Assembly: GCA_947623455.1 (NCBI GenBank)
Contig: OX392543.1
Location: forward strand, 14,196,757-14,260,756
Origin: Mimachlamys varia
Taxonomy: Eukaryota > Mollusca > Bivalvia > Pectinida > Pectinidae
Length of the DNA: 64,000 nt
Direction of reading: 5' to 3'
Shown here: positions 33,515 to 44,717 of the stretch, piece after piece
Layout of the letters: each line of letters starts with the position of its first letter
Numbering within the stretch: the first letter of the stretch is position 1
Translations under genes and position numbers: made by a program
Notes under the pieces: model-generated
Database searches by the model: none
What the model was told of the DNA's origin: nothing
Seen by the model: only the letters and a program-made list of their open reading frames with translations

Positions 33515-33662
33515 GACTGCATGGCATGACATTTACATGGATATGACATTAAGTTGGTTGTCGTCGATGAAACAAAAGATGCTTACTCTTCCGGAACACC
33601 TGGTCTTATTTCTTTTTTTGGTAATGGTATGATTTTGTTGACAGTTTGGTATTCTTTGATTT
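33515..33662 (+). repeat. R2 repeat, diverged 3' part
   Basis: GACATTTACATGGATATGAC, GTCGTCGATGAAACAAAAGA, CTTACTCTTCCGGAACACC, TGGTCTTATTTCTTT and GATTTTGTTGACAGTTTGGT follow the R2 order. Confidence 0.5.
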
Positions 33663-34744
33663 ATTCATGCAATCATTCCTGATATCTTTATGGGATTTAT
33701 TACCCGTGTATAACGAGACACAATTATAAGTGTGAAGATGCATCACATTTCCACAAAATGACTAGCGTTTCATGTTTTATTTTCCTGTAATGCAGTAGGC
33801 GTTCATATCGCCTATAACTCGAAACAGAATGAATGCAGTTTAATGTTTAAATTTACATTTTCACTTCCAACCATACCCGAAAATAGAATTTCGACCATAA
33901 AATGATACAAATTGTAGCTCCAAGAAACACTTGAATTGTTGAATTGGCAGAACAGCCCGTAGCGCGTGCTCGTTTTCGAGAGACGGAAACGTTTCACGTG
34001 CTTTCGCCTGGAACGGGGACTTGGAAATGTAGTCCGTGGAAAACAGCTAAGTACAAGAATTCTATTATGAAAATGTTGAAAATTTTTCTTTCTTTTGCAA
34101 TGTTTGTGTCCAAGGGTTCTTTAAAATAACAGTTGAAATAATTGTCGTCATTATAAATGATATCGCGTATTTATGACGTCATACTGCGCAGGCATGTCCG
34201 CGGAATTTAAAAAATGAGTAATGTGACGTGATCCGCCATTGAAAAAGTTGTCAGCGTCGTGTTGTTACCTGTGATGCGACTCATATATGATAATACGATG
34301 CATAAAAACCCGAAACATGCATGCTATATTTGGTTGTCTTTCTACAAAATGTATGTGGTGTCAGATTGGTAATAATGCTGACAATTTTTTGGACGATAGG
34401 CCTGCTGCATATTCAGAGAATTAGGGAGAGTGACCCTCTTCATGGCGGAGAATGGTTGATAAAAAGCTTATATTTGTGTTCACGACGCATTCTTTTTCGA
34501 TGTTAAAATAAGTTTATTCGATTTTATCTATTAAATGATTTAAATGGACTAAGTTCAGCCAAGAAGTTGTCTATAATTATTTCTCATCCAAACGAGAGTT
34601 CGGCGTGATATGCATTATTTTTAACCTTCATCTCACGTCTGTATTCATACTCGTTTCGGGTTATAGTCCTATGAACCGAAACGGAAGTTACTTGGTTTAT
34701 ATAGTGACACTGCAGCGCAAATGTAAATATTATCAAATTCTGGT
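33663..34744. other. Intergenic, no gene seen; contains a CRE-like palindrome
   Basis: TGACGTCA at 34174-34181 sits in a locally CpG-richer patch (ATATCGCGTATT, ACTGCGCAGGCATG, GTCAGCGTCGTG). This could be a promoter of an unseen transcript, but no exon can be supported next to it. A short frame at 34321-34506 has no motif. Confidence 0.3.
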
Positions 34745-34944
34745 AAATGCAAATGAACTCAATCTGGTATCCACTGTATAATAACCCTCAACTCATAATA
34801 TGGAAATGGCTCTCAATTTACATATTGATTTACCGTTAACAAGTTGTAGACAGATTTATCTTTTCTTCATCATTGAATATTTAAACTCCAGTGAGTAGCG
34901 AATAAAGCCCCAATTCTACAATGGCAGACATGAGCTACATCATC
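34745..34944 (+). pseudogene. Synthetase copy 4a: intron end plus first codons only
   Basis: This copy carries an intron end (ATTTAAACTCCAG) and an exon start with ATGGCAGACATGAGCTACAT at 34921, giving the initiating MADMSY. After that the sequence switches abruptly into the 3' half of an R2 repeat (CTTACGAAACACCTGGTCTT). It is almost the same as 35263-35460, so this 5' piece was itself duplicated. Confidence 0.7.
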
Positions 34945-35045
34945 TTACGAAACACCTGGTCTTGTTCTCTTTTACTTTTTCAATGATCTCCTAGGTTGTA
35001 GGTATGCACTTGGTTAATATTTTGCCCCTAGCTTAATCTTCTGAA
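34945..35045 (+). repeat. R2 repeat, 3' part, joined to copy 4a
   Basis: CACCTGGTCTTGTTCTC, TTTTACTTTTTCAATGATCTCC and TTTGCCCCTAGCTTAATC follow the end of R2. The junction lies inside the synthetase coding start. Confidence 0.55.
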
Positions 35046-35262
35046 CAATTTGAAATCCTTCCATGTAATATCTATAATTACATCTTAATTGAAAACAAAA
35101 GAACTGACTCGAGAAATCGTGTCGGATTAGGAAATATATTGTGGTAAGGAAACGTGCCATAACAACTTTATATGGTTAGAAAATATGTTTCGTATGCAAT
35201 GTTATTCATTAAATGCAAAGACATTAAACGTCATCGTATGACTCGGCTGCATTTATAACCTG

Positions 35263-35595
35263 CAAATGAATTCAATGTGGTATCCACTGTATAATAAACC
35301 TTAATACGTAATATGGAAATGGCTCTCAATTTACATATCGATTTACCGTTTACAAGTTGTAGACAGATTTATCTTTTCTTCATCATCGAATATTTAAACT
35401 CCAGTGAGAAGCGAATAAAGCCCCAATTCTACAATGGCAGACGACCTGAGCTACATCTCATGTCCAAACCCTACCTATATTCAGTATATGTCAATACCTG
35501 ACGTGTTGCAAGAAAGGACAAATAAGGATCCAGAAAAGGAAATATGCGTTATGAGATTTGAAGGGGGCGGTTTCGATTTAATCGGATATCTGTAA
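35263..35595 (+). pseudogene. Synthetase copy 4b: intron end plus first ~48 codons
   Basis: The acceptor ATTTAAACTCCAG is followed by ATG at 35434 and a 53-codon frame reading MADDLSYISCPNPTYIQY, ending RFEGGG then FDLIGYL and TAA at 35593-35595. Homology with copies 1-3 stops right after RFEGGG. All catalytic motifs are missing. Sequence beyond resembles the far 3' flank of copies 1 and 3, as if the body of the gene had been deleted. Confidence 0.85.
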
Positions 35596-35839
35596 CACTA
35601 TAAACAGTGGACTTTAATGAAAATTATCAAAATAACAAAGTGTTTGGCCCGAAATTCCAAAACCTGTAACATTTATTAATTTCTTTTAAATTGAGGTTAG
35701 GTATTTAGTATGATGGTTTGAGTAATGTGACCATCTTTTAATTCAAATGGATAATTAGGACACTGTGAAAATTGGATTTTAACGCAAATGTTCACGCTTT
35801 TCTCGACTATCGTAGAGGCGCGACAACAAAACGGAAATG

Positions 35840-36010
35840 ATTGACAAGGTAAATTCAATAATAGGAAGAATGTTGTCGCAGAGAAGGAGTGTAAACAGTA
35901 CGGAAAAATTGTGTTTAGTACTTATAGTCGGAGGTAAAATTCATTCATGTAAATTTGTGGTCAATAAAAGTTGTTTTCATTTAACTTTGTTTTTGTCTGT
36001 TCGTTTTTTT
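35840..36010 (+). repeat. 3'-flank homology block behind copy 4b
   Basis: AATAGGAAGAATGTTGTCGC, TTAGTACTTATAGTCGGAGG and GTGGTCAATAAAAGTTGTTT match blocks at about 32930-33050 and 6530-6640. This supports one ancestral unit containing gene plus flank. Confidence 0.5.
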
Positions 36011-36286
36011 CTGCAATTTTAGCAATTATCTATAGCAGCAATACAGTGATCTCCATACCTCATATCAATTGTGACTTGATAAATCAACAAAGATTATTCA
36101 TAGCTCACACTCATTTGTTTGCAAATGTACTATTTGATGGCAGCCCATGTATACAACAGTGATTATACATGCATATTTGTTACTGAGACCCCGATACCGA
36201 ACATTTGATGGTCATGGGAATTATTACAGATTTACCCAACACCTTCGCATGTGTTCAGTACGGGACGCCGTTTTACAATTTATTAA

Positions 36287-36634
36287 CAAAACTGGATATC
36301 CAAAATTCGATTTATGGATAATTATAAATCATTTTTGGATATCCATAATTCGAATTTTGGATATCTTTAAATGCTTTGAATTTAGGATATCAAAAACTCA
36401 TTTATTGATATCCAATAATTGAATTATGGATATCAAGAAATGAATTAAGGATATCCATAATTCGATTTTTGGATATCCAAAAATCATTTATGGATATACA
36501 CAATTCGAATTTTGGATATCAAAAAATAATTATGGATATCCAAAAATAATTAAGGATATCCAAAAATAATTAAGGATATCCAAAATTATTTAGGGATATC
36601 CAAAATTCGAATTTTGGATATCCAGTTTTGTTAC
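36287..36634. repeat. Array of GGATATCC palindromes with mirror-image ends
   Basis: About 14 GATATC sites lie in 350 bp, spaced roughly 16-30 bp, separated by AT-rich words such as AAAATTCGAATTTT and AAAATAATTAA, themselves palindromic. The left edge ACAAAACTGGATATCC is the inverse of the right edge GGATATCCAGTTTTGT, so the whole array is one large imperfect inverted repeat. Confidence 0.88.
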
Positions 36635-37124
36635 TTAATAGTAAAACGGCACCCAATAGTTCAGTGCAAAGATACACCATATTAACACAAGTGTACAAGA
36701 CGGGCCAATATACAATGATATTAATGAGACACAGTGGCTGCCGTGTCTGTTTACCATTTGAAAAATGAGAGGTCATGTGCATGCCCCCTTACCATTATGA
36801 ACACTTGGTGTACAGTTTCAGTAATTTACCTTGAATAGTACAGTGTAATTAGAAATTCTGAAAACGGAAGCTGCACTAGCATACCAATATGTCACTGCAA
36901 ACCTATTTTTAATTTGTGTATTTAGACTAATCAGAAGAGAGTAAATGGTGACCGTTTTATTTGAGTGAAAAAACATGATTGTTCACAATACAGTTTTACC
37001 CCTACATGCAAAATTTGAGCAGAACTGATCAATTATTAAAGTTTTATCAATCAGAGACACGTGTATTCGCCTGGGGAATATACATGTACGTATATGATTC
37101 CTTTAATTTATTTCCCCTTTTGGC
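36635..37124. other. No gene recognised
   Basis: The frames at 36570-36782 (-) and 36979-37164 (+) have no family features. The first partly reads the palindromic array. Confidence 0.4.
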
Positions 37125-37699
37125 CACGTCCTCTGTGGCACACCTGCCATTCATACAAGATTAAGTCCATTTGACATGAGGATACTTCAGACCAAAACAA
37201 AATCAGAGAATACCAAAGCGTCAACAAAACCATAATCCGAACTCGAAATCGATTAAACTAGGGGCAAAATAGGAACAAAGGAAAGATTTACATGGAGTCT
37301 CTTGTAAAAGAACAAGAGAATCAGAGCAGGTGTTCCCGAAGAGTAAACGTCTTCTGCTTCATCGACAACAGCCGCCATGTAAATCTTTGTCACATCCAAG
37401 TAAGCATCAATCCTCAAAATGAGAATCGAGTCATCATTGTCATCACAACAAATAAACACACTAACAAGCAAACTTAAAAACGTCCATCTCCATATCACAC
37501 AAAGATACAGAATACTCCTCGATGAGATCAAGATGGCGACCATAAAACTTGCCCATGGTCTTCATCAACCTACATTTCTCGAATCCCTGTGCCGTAAGTA
37601 GGGAAAGTACTACCAAATGTGGTAAAAAACGTCCTCTGGGGCACACCTGCCAATCATACAAAATTAAGTCTAGTTGACATGAGGATGCTTCAGACCAAA
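37125..37699 (-). repeat. R2 repeat (37215-37560) flanked by a 70-bp direct repeat
   Basis: R2 here is near full length in reverse: ATAATCCGAACTCGAAATCG, GGTGTTCCCGAAGAGTAAAC, GCCGCCATGTAAATCTTTG, CAAAATGAGAATCGAGTC and AAAACGTCCATCTCC. On either side, 37125-37195 and 37624-37699 share ACACCTGCCATTCATACA-type text and TTGACATGAGGATRCTTCAGACC in the same orientation, so R2 sits between two copies of another repeat. Confidence 0.6.
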
Positions 37700-37811
37700 T
37701 GTAGTAAACACATACATGCTGAGCCGTAGAAGACTTAAAATGGCAAACTTAATGGACGATATACGCTGCGTAATAGCCTAAGCTCACCAGTGCTTTGGAC
37801 CAAGCGAGCTA

Positions 37812-37905
37812 AGATCACGTAACACACACATATGCTGCACCTCTTAAATTTTGTAATAGATATAGTATGTCGAAAAAAATGAATTAAACTGCATTATACG
37901 GCTGT
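37812..37905 (-). repeat. R1 repeat, terminal fragment
   Basis: GATCACGTAACACACACATA, TGCTGCACCTCTTAAATT, TAATAGATATAGTATGTCG and TTATACGGCTGTTTT follow the R1 end in reverse orientation, truncated. Confidence 0.5.
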
Positions 37906-38875
37906 TTTAAGAACTTCATTTTTAAGAACTTCAATTTTAAGAACTTCACTGCACTTCCCCTACTTCGTGGCGGCGAGGCAAATCTGTACCATCTTTTTTA
38001 GATTGTAGTACACATGTCAGATGTCGACGCAGAATTGATCTCCGAGATAAAAAAATCCTATTTATTTGGTTGATATAAAGTCATTAAATTCAACCGTTAT
38101 GCGACAGTGATATTCTTATAATAAGATGTTCACCAATATTTCAAACTGGTCTAGCTTATAGGTCTCTCATTAACAAGGTGGCGAGCACCGAGTCATCGTT
38201 TTCTTTCTACGATAAATTCCAAGAGTCCAGAAACCGAAAGTAAGCGTAGTCGTGGAGGTATCGTGGATGATACCGATATTGCCTAGCGTTATGCCTAATG
38301 CATTGACAAGAAGAGACATAGGTATGATATGTAGGTTAGTTTAATGATTACTGAATTGACGAACAAAATGAAATATGAAAACTACATCAATTTCAGATTG
38401 TTGACATTTTAGTTGCAGCAACACTAGTTTCTATAATTGTACTTAAAAGGGCTTCCTATTAATTAACGAAAACAATGGATTACAATGGGAATCTTGTTCT
38501 ACCACATTTAAAACCCAAAGATAATTCCTTAAATCGCCATCTGACAAGGTAACACTTCTTCAAACATAAGTTGTATACTAAACTTTTTTTCCGATTTGGA
38601 TATATATTCAACAATGTACATATCAATTTTGCTGCCAAAAAAACAACTATTTTGCCTTTTCTCTGCAGCAATACATTTTTACAAAATAACAAAGAGTCAA
38701 GTAAATTACATTTTTTTTTGTGTTTATTATTGTTTCACAGTACCCAGGACCTACCTACATATCGTTAACTACCAAAGCAAAGAGAGGGAACAAAACAGGT
38801 CGTCATCGTTATGAAGGGGTAAGTTATTAATGATAAATTTCACCCAGACACCAGTTGTATTGATGATAATAATCA
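37906..38875. other. No gene recognised; small AAGAACTTCA repeats at 37911-37950
   Basis: A frame through 38110-38240 reads LINKVASTESSFSFYDKFQE before a stop, which looks more protein-like than its surroundings, but no family is recognised and no acceptor is convincing. Other short frames look like chance. Confidence 0.3.
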
Positions 38876-39114
38876 GGGCCCAGTTGTTCAAAGTATGATT
38901 AGCTTAATCACTATTTAGCGACATTTTTCAAACTTTAATAATTCTGTCAATATACAAGGTAAAAGCTTCAAATTTTGCATGTTAAATGTCACTATTAGAT
39001 ATCTGATATCTGCAAAGCTGTACCTAAATATATGGCCTCATGTCAAAGTTACAGGATAATTAAAATTTTCACTAATCACTGATTAAGCTAATGACCTTTT
39101 GAACAACTGGGCCC
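38876..39114. repeat. Miniature inverted-repeat element, family M1
   Basis: Starts GGGCCCAGTTGTTCAAAG and ends TTTTGAACAACTGGGCCC, with terminal inverted repeats of about 18 bp. Its 239-bp length equals that of the copy at 8268-8506, and the interior (AATTCTGTCAATATACAAGG, ATTTTGCATGTTAAATG) aligns throughout. Confidence 0.85.
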
Positions 39115-40535
39115 AGGAGTGTGGGAAATAATCCCAATCAAAGCAATATCAATAAACAGGAAACTGTCGATTTTCAAACATGATACACATATAAAGGGAA
39201 ATCTTTTTCACGGAAACCCAGCAAAGTTCCATTGTATTTTCACACTTACATGTAAGCTACACTAAGGAAAAATAAACGTTCCAGCTGACATCGTTGAATA
39301 AAAAATCTGATCTTTTCCAAAAATGCGAAACGTGTTCCTGATAAAAATCACCCTGTGAACAGATTTCTATGATGACATCGTTAGTATTTTTGTATTCCCT
39401 ATTGACAACAGCCATGGTCGGTAAACATACTGTACATTTAATATTTCAACAATTAATCTGAACCAACCAAGTTTCTTCCTTAAATTCTTAACTTCAAGAT
39501 ACTGTTTCCACGTTAAAGAATCTTGTTGACAATGACATTATTGAGCATAATATTTTTGATGATTAACAAAGAGTATAAATAACTAAATTTGCAACACCAT
39601 GTAAACATATAACGAACAACTAGCATAGCACTTTACCTACTTCTAAACATTTACAAGTTTCGGGTACAGAATTGGCACTGGTTTCGTAAAAGTTAAGATA
39701 TTTGTATTGTATAATACACACATTAAGAAATTGCCTTTATCGTTGTGACTCAGATATGCTGTACAGTCTAATAAGAGTATCCAACACTTGAAAACACATG
39801 CTAATATGTCGATGTGTTTCAAACGTTGAACCAACTTTTTCTTTGCATCGAAGCCAAGTACAAAATTTAAATTAATCATTTGTATTCGAGCATAGCAGGC
39901 CACTATTGAAATTTCGATATCATAACGGTAAATTTCACAGTGACAATTGCCATCCCAGCAATAATACTCAAAAGACCCGTGCCCAAAAATATTCTTTGGT
40001 GATCATGATCTCTGTTTGTGATGTCATGGCCAATATAAAGCATGGGGTCAGAGAAACCACTGAAAGAATCACTAGAAATTTTTCAACATAATTTCGGAAT
40101 TAATGTTTTCTTAAACATAAACATCCCTATAAACGTAATACAAACTATGAAATGTTAAGTAATTCATGTGAAAACTTATCTATTTCACACACCATTAGTG
40201 TCCTCTATTCATGATACAGTGTGGCTATTTACAAAAAGACTTGGTTTTGATGCAAAGGAAACAGTCTTTTTACCAATATATACATAACATAAATTAGCTT
40301 AATGACGTAATTTTAATGAAAAATCACAGCTCTTTAATGCATAGGCGCCCTCTTATGTATATGCTATTCTAAATATGGTGTATGTATGATAAAAATGTCA
40401 ATGAGTATATAAATCATATATTAAGACATCAGAGTTTAGTTAAGTAGTAATATTAAATAAAGGTAGCAAAATGATCTTCAGACATTATCTCCTTTTTGTA
40501 ATTTTTAAGGATACTTGAGTCCTAGTTCTAGTTAT
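39115..40535. other. AT-rich sequence, no gene seen
   Basis: No motif-bearing frame, RNA gene or recognisable repeat was found. The minus-strand frame at 39643-39903 has no domain. Confidence 0.4.
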
Positions 40536-40922
40536 AGGCCCAATATATGTAACTTAAAGATTTTTTGGGGGATTCTGAAAAATTATTTTAAAAAATCCAA
40601 TTGATAACCATGCAAAAATAAGTCTAAAACGAAGTAAATCTAAGCGGTAACTAACAAGAAACTCTTAACAGATAATTCCAAAGAATTGAAAATAATTCAG
40701 GTGGGGCCCACTTCAACAACAAGCCGAAGCTAGAAGACAACTCAAAATGGACGCGTGTTTACAAATACCGAGATTCAACTGCTGTTGTACTGGTAACCGC
40801 GTAAGAACTTATCTTGGCTATTGCTGATATCAGTCAATCTTAACTAAATCTATAAATATAATAAGTTATAAGGCTTGATTTCGGCTTCAAGTTTTGCCAA
40901 AAGTTACATATATTGGGCCTTT
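40536..40922. repeat. Miniature inverted-repeat element, family M2
   Basis: Left end AGGCCCAATATATGTAACTT, right end AAGTTACATATATTGGGCCT followed by TTAA. Related copies lie at 48708-49022 and 56251-56642; all share CTAAAACGAAGTAAA or a close variant and AACTAAATCTATAAA inside. Confidence 0.85.
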
Positions 40923-43650
40923 AAAGCCAACAAATTAAGTTATATTTAGGACACAGGTTTAACACTGGAATTTTGTCAATTAAGAAATGAAAGATAAAAA
41001 TATATTTGAATTGCTTTTTCTCGGACACTTTCTTTTGTAATTGTTTTATTATTAACAAAATGTCATTGTTGTCAAAAATTTATCTTAAAAGACATTCCAA
41101 CTTAAAAAAAACAAAAACAAATGTATCCACTAATGAGAGAAAATCCAGAAATAAATGTTGGCTTAACAGACAAAGATCGAACACAAATTTGAATAAATTA
41201 CTAGTATATCAGTAGTGGTGATACATGTTAATGTCGAACAAGACAAAATATTACAATGTAAGCATAACAATTCATTTTGGTCTTCATATCTTACAAACTG
41301 TATGTAGTAATGGGGTAAATATAAACAGAGAACGTAAAAGCTGTAACAACAAAAACCGCGACACCAGTATTAATAGCATGCAAGACAATTAAGTACGTAT
41401 TATTTCCTTCAATACACCCGGTCTATACATTTCGTACGCTTCTCATCCATTATCAAGTATACCTACAATTTTACTGATCAGATACAACCTCTATGTAGCG
41501 AATTATGTGACCAAGGAGAATTTAAATACAAAATTTATAACATTGACTAACTCAAACATATAAGCATAATAAATTCCTCAAGATTGCGATATGATACTAC
41601 TTGAAACTCTTAATCAATTCAGTTCAACAACCAAAATCAAAACAAAATCCTGATTACTTATTCTCTGATAGAAGCTCTAGTCCCGCATTTTCTTTTTGAA
41701 AAATTATTCACTTTTTAAGAAAACAGTATTTTTCTATAACTTCAAATATAATCTTACACTGCCAAATTTTTTCTAATTAAAATATAATCTTCAGGCACCA
41801 AAAACAGAGTTGTTTTGCAGGTACATCATCATCTTTATACAATTTACTAAAGAGGAAGTTTTCAAAGAGAAGGATTTTATGATAATGCTTACAAAGGCAG
41901 AATTTTCAGTTTAAAAATGAATTTCCCCATTACAAGATCATGAAGTTTTTCACTTTTCCTTCGTACAATGAATCAAAACATTCTTTTTTTTTGTTTAATA
42001 TGTTCTGAATATTACACAATGCAATATGTGTCTGTACATCTGAGGACTAGGAGAGTTTTCATTGTTAGACGCTATAGAAAAAAACAAAAAGTAAGCAATA
42101 TTTATATAGAAATATCCACATGCAATAATACATATTTACCATTATACAAATAACATTTGATTTGTGCAATAATTTCTAAAAACTGCACATAAAATAGACT
42201 AGATTTGTGTTTAAATGAATATTCATTCTTACCCAACAATATACACAAACAGATAAGATTACTTTGAAGTGATGAAAAAATAAAATAAAAAAAAAATTCT
42301 GAATGTATCATATAGAAAACTAAACCAGACAATTTAGAATGTTTTTATCTGATAACAAAATGTGCTCGCCCTTCCTTGACAAGTACATCTGAAAAGATGA
42401 TATTTTTCACAACTTTAGATCAATTGCATAGTTTGTCAGTATAGTTTACTATCTAGCAATCTTTTGTCATCTCTGAATTCCTCTGTAAGAGGAAACAAGT
42501 GATAAGCATGAATACTTTAGAACAGAATTGAGAACAAGTGTAGGTTTAGAAATCCAAAACAGAAGTTAACACCCTTTGACAAGCTATCTTCCTATAGTCT
42601 ATAATCTCTAATGCGACATTCTTATTTGTCATAATAACAACATAAAATAATACAAAATCAATGTATTAACCGTTGTGACTGCCTATAAAATACCCGAAAG
42701 AATAACAACACTATAATTGACAATTACATTGAATAATAGCATCCTGATAATCAGGACAAATATCTTTTAGAATAAAAACGCTGACCGTTTTTTTTTTTTT
42801 TGAATTGTCTCTTCTTCAACTATAAAATGCTTCAAAATTTTATTGTTTGGGCAATTCAGAACTAATAAAAGTTTACTCAACAGTCTTAATTCATTTATAC
42901 CTGACTTCAATAATGACCTATTCCATTCTTTGAGATGGAAGAGTTCAAAAGTGTGTTCAAGGGTGAACAAGTTAATCCTGTAAATCACAAATCCTAAAGG
43001 GAGATAACTCCAACACAAGGGCAACGAGAAAAGCCATGTTGTTCAATAATTTCCTATGTACTTTTTCAACAGAACTGACTTGATTCAAGCTTAGGAACAA
43101 ACTCATTACCCGTTCTGATAATACTGACTAGTTCGTTTGGGCTAACCATCATCAAAAGATATGAAACAGAATGCAACGGAAATTTGATTTGAAATAAATA
43201 AACCTAGATTATTTCCTACTCTTCTGGTCTTCTACAAAATACAATAGTTTAGATACATAATTATGAATTAATTATCATTCTAAGGTAATAAATAGTTCAT
43301 TTAATCAATAACTTTGCCACATGCATTAACATATATATAAATAGTGTTAAACAAGGAGAAAGTAATACTAAATCTTTGATAATAAACTCTTTTAACTCGT
43401 ATTTCATTAAACAGACGTTAAAAATTTTCTATAATGCTATTTTTTCTCACCAATACAAACAGAATAAACAACAAATGATGTCCACAGCATTTCTCTCTTA
43501 GGTGTATTAAAGAATAAAATTTAATTACCTGGATTTGTGAAACAATAGAACACCCTGAACAATTTTTATCAGAAACATTGCACTATTTCATCACTCCACT
43601 GATAATAAACATCGCTTATGCTAGTTATAGAGTATAAATGTACCAAAAAT
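40923..43650. other. Long AT-rich stretch, no gene seen
   Basis: Only short, low-complexity frames occur (41006-41215, 41968-42153, 42102-42332, 42767-43024). I recognise no splice-bounded exon, RNA gene or element. It could include the 3' UTR or downstream region of the minus-strand gene, but nothing shows that. Confidence 0.4.
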
Positions 43651-44717
43651 ACAAGAGGCCCAGAGGGCCTGTATCGCTCACCTGGATACATTGGTATCTA
43701 GGTAATCATGATAAAATATTTTCTTTTTGGCTCGCCCCTCAGCCCCCTAGGGGGTCAGTCCCACCATTAGTACAATTTTGAATCTTGAGCACCTACAAAT
43801 GCTTCCTGCCAAATAAGGCTCATTTCCTATCAATGGTTATGGAGAAGAAGTCGATTAAACCAATATAGCTAAATAACCCTTTTTGACCCAGCCCCTCAGC
43901 CCCCTAGGAGTCAGTCCCACCATGAGTACAATTTTGAATCCTGAGCACCTTCAGATGCTTCCTACCAAATAAGGTTGATTTCCAATCAGTGGTTATGGAG
44001 AAGAAGTCGCTTAAACCAATATAGCTAAATAACGGTTTTTGGCCCCGCCCCTCAGACCCCTAGGGGATCGGTCCCACTATGAGTACAATTTTGAATCCTG
44101 AGCACCTAGGGATAGTTCCTACGAAATAAGTTTGATTTCCAATCAGTGGTTATGGAGAAGAAGTCGCTTAAACCAATATAGCCAAATAACGGTTTTTGGC
44201 CCCGCCCCTCAGCCCCCTAGGGGGCCAGTCCCACCATGAGTACAATTTTGAATTCTGAGCACCCAGGGATACTTTCTGCCAAATAAGGCTGATTTCCAAT
44301 CAGTGGTTATGGAGAAGAAGTCGCTTAAACCGATATAGCTAAATAACCCCTTTTGGCCCCGCCCCTCAGCCCCCTAGGGGGTCAGTCCCACCATGAGTAC
44401 AATTTTGAATTCTGAGCACCCAGGGATACTTTCTGCCAAATAAGGCTGATTTCCAATCAGTGGTTATGGAGAAGAAGTCGCTTAAACCGATATAGCTAAA
44501 TAACCCCTTTTGGCCCCGCCCCTCAGCCCCCTAGGGGGTCAGTCCCACCATTAGTACAATTTTGAATCCTGGGCACCCAAGGATGCTTCCTGCCAAATTA
44601 GGTTGATTTCCTATCCGTGGTTATGTAGGAGAAGTTGTTTAAAGAAATTGTTGACGGACGACGGACGCCACGGTATGGCATAAGCTCACCTCGGTCCTTC
44701 GGACCAGGTGAGCTAAA
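43651..44717 (+). mobile_element. Bivalve-type interspersed element with ~157-bp internal repeats, second locus
   Basis: Same termini as 25994-27058: AAGAGGCCCAGAGGGCCTG and GTATCGCTCACCTGG on the left, GGACCAGGTGAGCTAAAAAT on the right. About six units share CCGCCCCTCAGCCCCCTAGG, CCACCATGAGTACAATTTTG, ATCAGTGGTTATGGAGAAG and AAACCAATATAGCTAAATAA, starting near 43858, 44014, 44172, 44329 and 44483. Two neighbouring units (about 44230-44540) are nearly identical, showing recent unit turnover. No coding capacity. Confidence 0.82.

Noticed and set aside
36287..36634. CRISPR-like array
   Set aside because: Spacers are not unique, repeats are palindromic and degenerate, and the genome is eukaryotic.
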